The translations under genes and the position numbers were made by a program. The notes under the pieces were generated by a model. The model saw only the letters and a program-made list of their open reading frames with translations, did not search any database and was not told where the DNA came from. From Acidimicrobiia bacterium (lineage in GTDB: Bacteria > Actinomycetota > Acidimicrobiia > IMCC26256 > PALSA-610), in NCBI GenBank assembly GCA_026002935.1, contig BPGH01000001.1:1971965-2035964 (forward strand): a DNA stretch of 64,000 bases. The letters are read 5' to 3'. This document shows positions 56,600 through 64,000 of the stretch, piece by piece. Each line of letters starts with the position of its first letter. Position 1 is the first letter of the stretch.

Positions 56600-57583
56600 G
56601 TGACCGGACACCCCCTGCGCTTCGGCGCGTTCGTGCCGCAGGGCTGGAAGCTCGAGTACGCCGGTTGGGGCGCGGCCGACGCGTGGGAACGCAGCAGGGA
56701 GATCGCGCGGCTCGCAGAGCGCCTCGGGTACGACCACCTGTGGGTGTACGACCACGTCGAGACCGTCCCGCGCCGCGAGCCCACGCACGTGTTCGAGGCG
56801 TTCACCACCCTCGCCGCGCTCGCGCAGCACACGACGACCATCCGGCTCGGCCAGCTCGTCACCTGCGCCGCGTACCGCAACGCGGGGCTGCTCGCGAAAC
56901 AGGCCGCGTGTGTCGACGTGTTCTCGGGGGGCCGCCTGATCCTCGGGCTCGGCGCAGGGTGGTACGAGCGGGAGTACCGGGCCTACGGCTACGACTTCCC
57001 GGGACCCGGGGCGCGGCTGCGGATCCTCGACGAGACCCTGGAGGCGGTGAAGTGGCTCTGGACGCAGGAGACCGTCACGTTCGAGGGCCGCCACGTCCGC
57101 CTCGACGGCGCGTACTGCGACCCGAAGCCGATCCAGCGGCTCCCCGAGATCTGGGTCGGAGGGGGCGGCGAGCAGGTCACGCTGCGGATCGCCGCCCGCC
57201 ACGCCGACAAGACGAACTGGCAGGTCGGGCTCGACCGCTTCACGCACAAGTCGAAGCTCCTGGCCGAGTACTGCGCGCAGATCGGGCGCGACTTCGACTC
57301 GATCGTGCGCACGCACGGCCCCGACTGCCGGATCTTCGAGCGCGAGGCCGACCTGCGCGAGTGGCTCGCGGGCCCCGACGGCGGCCCGCTGCGCAAGGGC
57401 ACGATGACCGACGAGGAGTACGTGCGCGACCACTTCGTCGGCACCGTCGATCAGGTCGCCGAGAAGGTCCAGGCGTACGTCGACGCCGGTTGCCGCGAGT
57501 TCGTGTTGTGGTTCCGCGACTACCCGGCCACCGACTCGCTCGAGGCCTTCGCCCGGGAGGTCGTACCGCGCATCCGCGCCTGA
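56600..57583 (+). CDS. LLM-class flavin/F420-dependent oxidoreductase
   Basis: Encodes 327 aa, luciferase-like TIM barrel: FGAFVPQGWKLEYAG, GYDHLWVYDHVETVPRR, TTTIRLGQLVTCAAYRNAGLLAK, SGGRLILGLGAGWYEREYRAYGYDFP split over ~105-130, and VGTVDQVAEKVQAYVDAGCREFVLWF. The GAGWYE segment is typical of F420- or FMN-binding members. It is last in the alcohol dehydrogenase unit. Substrate unknown. Confidence 0.9.
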   Translation: MTGHPLRFGAFVPQGWKLEYAGWGAADAWERSREIARLAERLGYDHLWVYDHVETVPRREPTHVFEAFTTLAALAQHTTTIRLGQLVTCAAYRNAGLLAKQAACVDVFSGGRLILGLGAGWYEREYRAYGYDFPGPGARLRILDETLEAVKWLWTQETVTFEGRHVRLDGAYCDPKPIQRLPEIWVGGGGEQVTLRIAARHADKTNWQVGLDRFTHKSKLLAEYCAQIGRDFDSIVRTHGPDCRIFEREADLREWLAGPDGGPLRKGTMTDEEYVRDHFVGTVDQVAEKVQAYVDAGCREFVLWFRDYPATDSLEAFAREVVPRIRA

Positions 57584-57589
57584 CGGCGC

Positions 57590-57595
57590 TAGCGT
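57590..57595 (+). promoter_or_regulatory. -10-like hexamer (leaderless start at 57604)
   Basis: TAGCGT ends 8 nt before GTG 57604, marking a new transcription unit for the membrane glycosyltransferase cluster. Confidence 0.45.
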
Positions 57596-57603
57596 GACCC
57601 CAC

Positions 57604-59160
57604 GTGACCGTGCTCTCCGAGGCGCCCGCGCGCGGGACCGACGCGCCGGCCCCGCCCCGCCGCCGCCCGCACACGGTGGCCGCGTGGCTGGCCGCCGTGG
57701 CCGCCGGGGTCGCGTGCTTCGCGTACGCCCGCTCCGACCTCTGGCTCGACGAGGCACTCACGGTCGGCATCGCGCGCCTCCCCCTCGGTGAGCTGCGCGG
57801 CGCGCTCGAGCGGGACGGCGCCCCGCCCCTCTACTACGCGCTCCTGCACGGCTGGACCGCGGTGTTCGGCGACGGGGACCTCGCGGCGCGGTCCCTCTCG
57901 GGCGTGTTCGCCGCCGGCGCGCTCGTGGCGGTGTGGTACGCGGCGCGTCGGGTCGGCGGCGCCGGCCTGGCGTGGACGGCGGTCGTGGTGATGGCGACGA
58001 ACCCGTACCTCGCCCGGTACGCGACCGAGGCGCGCATGTACTCGCTGCAGGTGCTGCTCGTCACCCTGGGGGCCGTCGCGGTACCCCGGGCGCTCGAACG
58101 GCCGGCGGCCGGCCGCCTCGCCGTGGTCGGCGCGCTCGCGGCCGCGCTGCTGTACACCCAGTACTGGGGCTTCGCCGTCGTGGGTGTGGTGGCCGCCGCG
58201 CTGGTGGTCGTCGCGTGGCGGGACGCGCGGGTGCGGCCGGCCGCCCTGCGCGCGCTCGCCGCGGTGGCCGCGGGCTCGGCCACGTTCGTCGCGTGGCTGC
58301 CGACGTTCCTGTCCCAGCGCGCGCACACCGGGACCCCGTGGGGCGAGCCGGTGCTGCCGGGGATGCCGATCGGGGAGACGTTCCTCGGCTTCAGCGGCGG
58401 CCCGGAGCAGGAGGGCTGGTTGCTGCTGCTCCTCGCGGTACCGCTGGTCGTGCTCGGGGTCTTCGGGACGGCGATCGACCGGTACCGGGTCGAGCTCGAC
58501 CTGCGCGGTCGCGCCGAGGTGCGGCCCCACGCGCTGATCGGCGGCGCCGTCCTGGTGGCCGGGACCGGCCTCGCGTACCTGGGCGGCCAGGCGTTCCAGC
58601 CGCGCTACGCGGCGGTCGTCCTGCCGTTCTTCGTGCTGTTGGTCGCGCGGGGCGTCACGACCGTCGCGGACGACCGCGTGCGGGGCGCGCTCCTCACCGC
58701 GGTGGTGCTGCTCGGGCTGGTGGGCGGGTTCCGCAACATGTTCGAGCCGCGCACGCAGGCGGGCGAGGTCGCGGCCGTGCTGTCGGCCGAGGCGGCCCCG
58801 GGGGACCTGGTCGTGTACTGCCCCGACCAGCTCGGGCCGGCGGTCCACCGTCTCGCGCGGACCCCGGCGCGGCAGGTCACCTTCCCCGACCTCGCCGACC
58901 CGGCGTTCGTCGACTGGGTCGACTACGAGGAGCGGGTCGCGGCCGCGGACCCGGCCGCGTTCACCCGGGCGGCGCTCGAGCGCGCCGGTCCGGGCACCCT
59001 GTGGTTCGTCACCGGGCCCGGCTACCGGACGCACACGGGCATCTGCGAGGCGGTCTCGGACGGGTTCGCCGCGCAGCGGGAGCGGATCCCCCGGGTGCTG
59101 CCCGACGAGTCGGTGTTCGAGAAGCCCGGGCTCCAGCAGTTCCCGCCCGCGTCACCGTGA
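57604..59160 (+). CDS. membrane GT-C glycosyltransferase (GT39/ArnT-like)
   Basis: Encodes 518 aa with about nine or ten hydrophobic helices. The first extracytoplasmic loop has SDLWLDEALTVGIA, with the Asp-Glu typical of GT-C active sites using lipid-phosphate sugars, and later GDGDLAARSLSGVFAAGAL and ARYATEARMYSLQ. A soluble C-terminal part follows. It probably transfers a sugar from a polyprenyl-phosphate donor onto a wall polysaccharide or protein. The next gene starts within its stop codon (GTGA). Confidence 0.85.
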   Translation: MTVLSEAPARGTDAPAPPRRRPHTVAAWLAAVAAGVACFAYARSDLWLDEALTVGIARLPLGELRGALERDGAPPLYYALLHGWTAVFGDGDLAARSLSGVFAAGALVAVWYAARRVGGAGLAWTAVVVMATNPYLARYATEARMYSLQVLLVTLGAVAVPRALERPAAGRLAVVGALAAALLYTQYWGFAVVGVVAAALVVVAWRDARVRPAALRALAAVAAGSATFVAWLPTFLSQRAHTGTPWGEPVLPGMPIGETFLGFSGGPEQEGWLLLLLAVPLVVLGVFGTAIDRYRVELDLRGRAEVRPHALIGGAVLVAGTGLAYLGGQAFQPRYAAVVLPFFVLLVARGVTTVADDRVRGALLTAVVLLGLVGGFRNMFEPRTQAGEVAAVLSAEAAPGDLVVYCPDQLGPAVHRLARTPARQVTFPDLADPAFVDWVDYEERVAAADPAAFTRAALERAGPGTLWFVTGPGYRTHTGICEAVSDGFAAQRERIPRVLPDESVFEKPGLQQFPPASP

Positions 59161-60302
59161 CGGGCGCGACCGGTCGGCCGGCGGTGTTCGCGGCCCGCGC
59201 GCCGTCGGTCCTCGACGCGGCGCGTGCGGCGGTCGTGCCGTTCGTCGTGTCGCGCGTGCTCGTGCTCGCGTCGCTCGCCGTCGCCCGCCACCTGGTCGAC
59301 ACGCTCGCGGTCGGCGTCCGGCCGGTGCAGGTCGACGACGGCCTCCTCGGGTGGGACGCCGCCTATTACGCCGCGATCGCGCGCGGCGGCTACGACGCCG
59401 TCGCGGTCGACGGGCTGCGCTTCTTCCCGCTGGTCCCGCTGCTCGCCCGGGCCGTCGCGCTCCTCCCGGGCGTCGACACCGACCTCGCACTGGTCCTCGT
59501 CGCGAACGGCGCCGCGCTCGTGGCCGGGATCGCCGTGCACCTGCTCGCCGCGAGCGAGCGCGACGAGCGGTTCGCCCGCCGCGCGGTCTGGCTCCTGTAC
59601 CTCGCGCCGCCGGCGTTCGTGCTGGTGATGGGATACGCGGAGTCCACGCTGGTGCTCGCGAGCGCCGCCGCGCTCCTCGCCCTCCGGCGCGGCCGCTGGT
59701 GGCTGGCGGCGGCGGCCGGGCTCGCGGCCGGGCTCACGCGGCCGCTCGGCGTCCTGCTGGTGCTCCCGGCGCTGGTCGAGGTGCTCCGGGCGCCCCGGCC
59801 GGTGCCGCGCCGGGAGTTGGTCGCGCGTGTGGGTGCGGTCGCCGCGCCCGCCGCCGGGCTGTACGCGTACCTCGCGTGGGCCGCGGACCGGGGCGAGTCG
59901 TTCCTGTACCCGCTGCGGGTCCACGAGGACCCGACCCGGCGGGGGGCGTGGCGGTTCCCGGTCACCAACGTCGTCGACACCGCGCGGGAGTTCGCCGCCG
60001 GCGACCGCGCGAGCGCGGGACTGCACGTGGCGACGGCGCTCGTCCTCGTCGCGCTCGTGGTCGTCCTCGCGCGGCGCTGGCCCGCGTCGTTCTGCCTGTA
60101 CGCGCTCGCCGCGGTGGTCATCGGGTTGGGTGGGAGCAACCTCGACTCGCTCGAGCGCTACAGCCTCTCGACCGTCCCGCTCGTCCTGGCGGCCGCGGAC
60201 GTCGTGGAGGGGGAGACGGCGCAGCGCGTCGTGTTCGTCGGTGCGGGCGCCGGGCTCGTCGCGCTCGCGACCCTCGCGTTCACGGGCGTGCTCGTGCCGT
60301 GA
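59157..60302 (+). CDS. membrane mannosyltransferase-like protein (PIG-V/GT-C type)
   Basis: Encodes 381 aa with multiple membrane helices. The first loop has VDDGLLGWDAAYYAAIARGGYD, with the WD-x-x-x-Y pattern of PIG-V-like enzymes, and DGLRFFPLVPLL. Later GYAESTLVLASAAALLALRRGR and SNLDSLERYSLSTVPLVL resemble actinobacterial homologues. Donor and acceptor unknown. Translationally coupled to both neighbours by 4-bp overlaps. Confidence 0.82.
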   Translation: MTGATGRPAVFAARAPSVLDAARAAVVPFVVSRVLVLASLAVARHLVDTLAVGVRPVQVDDGLLGWDAAYYAAIARGGYDAVAVDGLRFFPLVPLLARAVALLPGVDTDLALVLVANGAALVAGIAVHLLAASERDERFARRAVWLLYLAPPAFVLVMGYAESTLVLASAAALLALRRGRWWLAAAAGLAAGLTRPLGVLLVLPALVEVLRAPRPVPRRELVARVGAVAAPAAGLYAYLAWAADRGESFLYPLRVHEDPTRRGAWRFPVTNVVDTAREFAAGDRASAGLHVATALVLVALVVVLARRWPASFCLYALAAVVIGLGGSNLDSLERYSLSTVPLVLAAADVVEGETAQRVVFVGAGAGLVALATLAFTGVLVP

Positions 60303-61693
60303 GCCGGTTCGCGCGCGCACTGCTCGCGATCGTGCTGGTCGCCCTCGGCGTGCGGGTCGCGTACGTCGCCCTCGCCAAGGGCGAGACGTGCGAGATACGG
60401 GTCGGGGATGCCGTGGTCGGGTCCCACCCGAGCGAGTGCCCCGTCGGCGACCAGCTCTGGTACAACGCCGCGGCGAACACGCTCGCCGCCGGGGACGGCT
60501 TCGTCGAGCCCCTGTGGGGCGTCGAGCGACCGGGCGAGGCGCCGCCGCCGGCGGCCGACCACCCGCCGCTGACCGTGGTCGTGCTGGCGCCGGTGTCGTG
60601 GCTCGCGGACCGGCCGCCGCTCGGGTGGCTCGCCGGCGACGACGAGGTCGGGGCGCACGTGCGCGAGCACCGGTACGCGATGGCGGCGCTGGGTGCGGTG
60701 CTCGTCGCGCTGGTCGGGCTCCTCGGCCGCCGGGTCGGCGGCGACGCGGTGGGGCTGGTCGCCGCCGGGATCGCGGCGGTGAGCCCCAACGTCTGGGTCA
60801 ACGACGGGCTGATCATGTCCGAGACGGTGACGGGCGTCGCGGTCGTCACGACGCTGCTCGCCGCGCTGCACGCGACGGAGCGGCGCACGCCTCGGGCGAT
60901 CGCCGTGACGGGCGCGCTCGCCGGGCTCGCGACGCTCGCTCGCGCGGAGCTGGCGCTGCTCGTCGCCGCGGTGGTCGTCCCCCTCGCCTGGCCGGGGCCG
61001 GGCCGCGCCCGCCGGCTCGGCGCCGGGATCGCGGCGTGGGCGCTCGTCGTCGCGCCGTGGGTCGCGTACAACCTGTCGCGATTCGAGGAGCCGACCTTCG
61101 TGTCGACCAACGACGGCCTCGCCCTCGCCGCATCGTCGTGCGACCCGGTCTGGTACGGCCCGGGAACGGGCCTCACCTCGTACGAGGTCGAGGCCGGCTG
61201 CATCGACGAACCCCCGCCGCCGGGGGACCAGAGCGAGGTCTCGCGGGCCTACCGCGAACGCGCGCTGCGGTACGTGCGGGAGCACCTCGGCCGCGCTCCT
61301 GCGGTCGTCGCCGCGCGCGTGGGGCGCACCTGGAGCCTGTTCCGGCCGCTCGACATGGTCGCGTACAACGAGGGGGAGGGACGTGAGCGCTGGGTGACCC
61401 GCCTCGGGCTCGTCGCCTACTACCCGACGCTGGTCGCCGCCGTCGCCGGTGCCGTGCTGCTGTGGCGGCGCCGGCGACGGTTCGTGCTGTGGGTGTTGTG
61501 CACCCCCGCGCTCGTCGTGACCGTGGGCAGCGCGCTCACCTACGGCCAGACGCGGTTCCGCGCCGCGGCCGAGCCGTCGCTGGCGGTGCTGGCGGCCGTC
61601 GCCGTCGTCGCGGCCGCCGGGGCGCTGCGCCGCGGCCGCGTGGCTCAGGTCCCGCCGACGGGGACCGCGTCGGCGGCCGGCTCGCCGGCCTGA
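60299..61693 (+). CDS. membrane GT-C glycosyltransferase-like protein
   Basis: Encodes 464 aa with about ten hydrophobic segments. The first loop has HPSECPVGDQLWYNAAANTLAAGDGFVEPL, with GDQLWY in the place of the GT-C acidic motif. A large loop with RFEEPTFVSTNDGLALAASSCDPVWYG and several cysteines (CDP, GCID) suggests disulfides outside the membrane. The third of three coupled GT-C-like genes. Its last 49 bp overlap the convergent spermidine-synthase-like gene. Confidence 0.82.
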   Translation: MSRFARALLAIVLVALGVRVAYVALAKGETCEIRVGDAVVGSHPSECPVGDQLWYNAAANTLAAGDGFVEPLWGVERPGEAPPPAADHPPLTVVVLAPVSWLADRPPLGWLAGDDEVGAHVREHRYAMAALGAVLVALVGLLGRRVGGDAVGLVAAGIAAVSPNVWVNDGLIMSETVTGVAVVTTLLAALHATERRTPRAIAVTGALAGLATLARAELALLVAAVVVPLAWPGPGRARRLGAGIAAWALVVAPWVAYNLSRFEEPTFVSTNDGLALAASSCDPVWYGPGTGLTSYEVEAGCIDEPPPPGDQSEVSRAYRERALRYVREHLGRAPAVVAARVGRTWSLFRPLDMVAYNEGEGRERWVTRLGLVAYYPTLVAAVAGAVLLWRRRRRFVLWVLCTPALVVTVGSALTYGQTRFRAAAEPSLAVLAAVAVVAAAGALRRGRVAQVPPTGTASAAGSPA

Positions 61694-64000
61694 AGCACGA
61701 TCGCGGCGCCCGCCGCGCGCGCCGCGGCCGCCAGGCGGGCGAAGGCGAGCGCGGCGACGACGTACAGCGCGAACGCGCCGAGCTGCACGAGGCGGAAGCC
61801 GAAGGCCATCGACAGGATGGTCGTGAGCACCGAGCCCATCACCGACGCGAAGCCGTTGACGGCCCACGACCACGCGACGTACTGCTCGCCGTCGTCGCCG
61901 AGCACGCGCACCGTGCCGAGCCCGAGCGGCATGAACATCCCGAGGCACAGCCCGAGGGGTGCGAGCAGCGCGACGGTGACCGCCACCCGGACGCCGAGCG
62001 ACTGGTCCTGGAGGGCGTCGGTCAGGTCGTCGAGCGCGAGCTGGTAGAAGGCCGTGAGCAGCGCGAGCGCCGCGAGGAGCAGCGGCATCGTGGCGCGCCG
62101 GCCGGCGACCCGCCCGCTGAGCAGCGACCCGATCCCGGTGGACACGAGGATCGCGGCGAGCGTGACGGTGAGGGAGTAGGTCGGGTAGCCGAGGAACCGC
62201 ACGAGGCGCTGGATCATCGTGATCTCGTAGAGCATGAAGCCGACGCCCAGGGCGAAGAAGTACACGGCGGAGGTGCCCTTGCGCGGCAGGGCGCGCCACT
62301 GCCGGCGGACGAACACGAACGGGGCGAGCAGGAACACCGCCGCGTACACGGTCGCGAAGGCGAGCAGCAGCAGCAGCACGCGCTCGCCGACCGCGTCCTC
62401 GGGGTCGAGCACCTCGATCGGTTCGAGGATGTCGCCGATCACGTCACGGAACGGCGTGAAGTGCCAGAAGAAGGGGGCGTCGTCGGTGATGGCGCTGATG
62501 TCCTTCGGGTACGACGCGACGAGGTCCTCCACCTGCCGCGCGGTGCCGCCCGCGAGCCCCGCGAGGAGCCCGTCGCCGAGGTCGTGCCCGGGTGCGTGGA
62601 CCGCGACGTGGTGGGGGATCCCGGGGATCGCGGCGACGAAACGGTCGGCCTCCCGGGCCGTGAAGGGCGTGCGCTTCACGACGATCGTGGAGAGGTCGCC
62701 GCGGTCGTCGGTGAGCTCCAGCGCGAGGAGCAGGTGGTCGGCGGGGTTCTCGACCCCCAGCTGCTCGAGCGCCTCGCGGGCGGTGACCAGGTAGCGCGCG
62801 GTCCGGTTCGGCCGGTTCTCGGCGTCGAGCTCGCCGAACTGCACGACCATGATCCCGTCGTCGTCGAGGTGCTCGAGCGTCTCCGCGATCATGTCCTTCG
62901 TGTAGAGGTAGCTCTCCGAGAGGACGAAGGCACCCGACGACGCGGCGTTGGTCGCGGCGTAGCTGTCGGGCGCGACGAACCACACGAGGTCGTACCGGCC
63001 CTCGCTGCGCGCGAGGTAGGTGCGGCCGTCGCCCTGGTGGAGCTCGACGTCGGGGCGCTCGGCCAGCCGGCCCGTGAAGTCGGCGTACCGGTCCTCGAGC
63101 AGCGACACGGTCACCGGGTTCAGCTCGACCGCCTCCACGCGGGGGGCACCGAAGTAGATCGACGCGAGGATCTCGTTGCCGCCCGCCGACCCGATGATCA
63201 GCTCGCGCTCGGGGGGTCCACCCAGCACGCGGAACGGCAGCGCGCGGGGGTCCGTGTCGAAGCGGGTCAGCGACGCGACGTCGCCGTCGAAGCGCCAGAT
63301 CCCCGAGCCGTAGGTCGCGTCGTGCAGCAGCAGCGCCCGGTCCCCGACCGGCACGACGTCGACGCGGAACACCGGCCCCCAGCCCGAGTACTCCGCGCCG
63401 GAGCCGTCCTCCTTGCGGTCCTCGACCCGCACGTCCGGCAGCACGTCGCGCGGCACCACCACCGCCGCCAGCACCAGCGCGACCATGCCGGCGAGCACGA
63501 ACGGCGGCGACCGCCGCGCCGCGGCCCCGGCCGCGACCCCCGCGAAGACGAGCGCCGACACCATCACGACCCGCGGCGGGCCGAGCCACGAGATCAGCGG
63601 GATCGCGAGGAGGCAGCCGAGGCCCGCCCCCGCGAGGTCGGCGAAGTAGAGGCGGCCGACCGCGTCGCCGGCCCGGCCGAGCACGACGGCGACGATGACG
63701 CCGAAGGCGATGAAGGTCGCGAAGAGCGTGAGGCAGATGACGCCGAGGCGTGCGACGTTGGCGAACGACGCGCGGGTGCCGTAGTCCCAGATCGCGATGG
63801 TGTTGATCCCGATGCGCGCCACGACGAGGTAGCCGAGCGCGATCGTGACCGCCCCCCCGAGCGAGAACCAGGTGATGATCGAGCGCGTGTCCCAGCGGCG
63901 GAACGGCTTCGCCACCGCGACGAGCACCGCGCCCGACCCGACGCCGAGCAGCGAGAGGCCGATGACCAGGTAGGTGTAGTAGTACCAGAGCTTGTAGGAG
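61645..64000 (-). CDS. membrane-bound spermidine-synthase-like protein (5' end outside window)
   Basis: At least 785 aa are visible; the frame is still open at 64000, so the start lies beyond the window. N-terminal membrane helices precede a Rossmann methyltransferase-like domain with LIIGSAGGNEILAS (motif I), VEAVELNPVTVSLLEDRY and LHQGDGRTYLARS, as in polyamine aminopropyltransferases. A second set of about seven helices follows (AVYFFALGVGFMLYEITMIQRLVRFLGYP). This fused membrane type is widespread and its substrate is mostly unproven. It is convergent with the GT-C genes. Confidence 0.85.
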   Translation of the reverse strand, partial: SYKLWYYYTYLVIGLSLLGVGSGAVLVAVAKPFRRWDTRSIITWFSLGGAVTIALGYLVVARIGINTIAIWDYGTRASFANVARLGVICLTLFATFIAFGVIVAVVLGRAGDAVGRLYFADLAGAGLGCLLAIPLISWLGPPRVVMVSALVFAGVAAGAAARRSPPFVLAGMVALVLAAVVVPRDVLPDVRVEDRKEDGSGAEYSGWGPVFRVDVVPVGDRALLLHDATYGSGIWRFDGDVASLTRFDTDPRALPFRVLGGPPERELIIGSAGGNEILASIYFGAPRVEAVELNPVTVSLLEDRYADFTGRLAERPDVELHQGDGRTYLARSEGRYDLVWFVAPDSYAATNAASSGAFVLSESYLYTKDMIAETLEHLDDDGIMVVQFGELDAENRPNRTARYLVTAREALEQLGVENPADHLLLALELTDDRGDLSTIVVKRTPFTAREADRFVAAIPGIPHHVAVHAPGHDLGDGLLAGLAGGTARQVEDLVASYPKDISAITDDAPFFWHFTPFRDVIGDILEPIEVLDPEDAVGERVLLLLLAFATVYAAVFLLAPFVFVRRQWRALPRKGTSAVYFFALGVGFMLYEITMIQRLVRFLGYPTYSLTVTLAAILVSTGIGSLLSGRVAGRRATMPLLLAALALLTAFYQLALDDLTDALQDQSLGVRVAVTVALLAPLGLCLGMFMPLGLGTVRVLGDDGEQYVAWSWAVNGFASVMGSVLTTILSMAFGFRLVQLGAFALYVVAALAFARLAAAARAAGAAIVLQAGEPAADAVPVGGT

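Noticed and set aside
57580..57600. Possible operator at CTGACGGCGCTAGCG before the GT-C genes
   Set aside because: Only the left half-site matches and it contains the stop of the preceding gene; the right half is a -10-like TAGCGT instead.
1..64000. CRISPR arrays, rRNA genes, IS elements
   Set aside because: No regularly spaced repeats of CRISPR size, no rRNA-like sequence and no transposase motifs were seen; the only mobile element is the tRNA-Cys one.

Overview
The window is very G+C-rich and gene-dense. Many genes overlap by 1-8 bases and start with GTG or TTG. The gene content points to a free-living high-G+C actinobacterium: flavin-dependent luciferase-like oxidoreductases, a 1600-residue NAD-glutamate dehydrogenase, a DUF3558-like lipoprotein, a secretin-free Tad pilus locus, and Ltp2/DUF35 and FadE34-like enzymes. 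The acyl-CoA genes together with a HerA-Mre11-Rad50-NurA operon suggest the Acidimicrobiia, but the lineage is an inference from gene content only. No rRNA genes or CRISPR arrays were seen; there is one tRNA gene.

Layout. 35-3210: two overlapping genes for secreted beta-propeller lipoproteins. 3261-9106: tRNA-Cys(GCA) followed by a 5.8-kb integrated element, bounded by a 46-bp direct repeat of the tRNA 3' end. The element carries a tyrosine integrase, a HicA toxin with a presumed DNA-binding antitoxin, XRE regulators, a lipoprotein, a phage-like lysis module, and short direct repeats near both ends. No capsid or packaging genes are present. 9077-15355: herA-sbcD-sbcC-nurA, an operon of the kind known for DNA end processing in archaea. 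15483-19330: a truncated ABC-2 permease, a luciferase-like oxidoreductase behind a KstR-like box, two small unknown genes, a frameshifted short-chain dehydrogenase and a MerR/BldC-like DNA-binding protein. 19472-25853: a nine-gene Tad/Flp pilus operon. 25884-27804: a TetR regulator divergent from a thiolase. 27819-35661: NAD-glutamate dehydrogenase, an inositol-monophosphatase-family enzyme, an FGGY kinase and a lipoprotein gene frameshifted by an 11-bp duplication.

35658-57583 is mainly an acyl-CoA degradation region: ferredoxin, a fused two-domain acyl-CoA dehydrogenase and its split two-gene counterpart, DUF35 proteins with an Ltp2-like thiolase-fold protein, a CoA ligase, two CoA transferases, a crotonase, two amidohydrolases, an alcohol dehydrogenase, a VOC protein and an LLM oxidoreductase. 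This resembles catabolism of steroid side chains or other branched or cyclic acids; the true substrate cannot be read from sequence. 57604-64000: three membrane glycosyltransferase-like proteins, then a membrane spermidine-synthase-like protein cut by the window end.

Two regulatory patterns run through the window. First, a 16-bp inverted repeat (consensus YTGACR-N4-YGTCAG) lies 16-42 bp upstream of six acyl-CoA-region transcription units, and one copy abuts the TetR start codon; I read this as the operator of an undescribed regulon. Second, at least 13 genes have a TANNNT -10-like hexamer only 6-10 nt before the start codon, which implies widespread leaderless transcription. Hairpins lie between several convergent gene pairs, usually overlapping stop codons.
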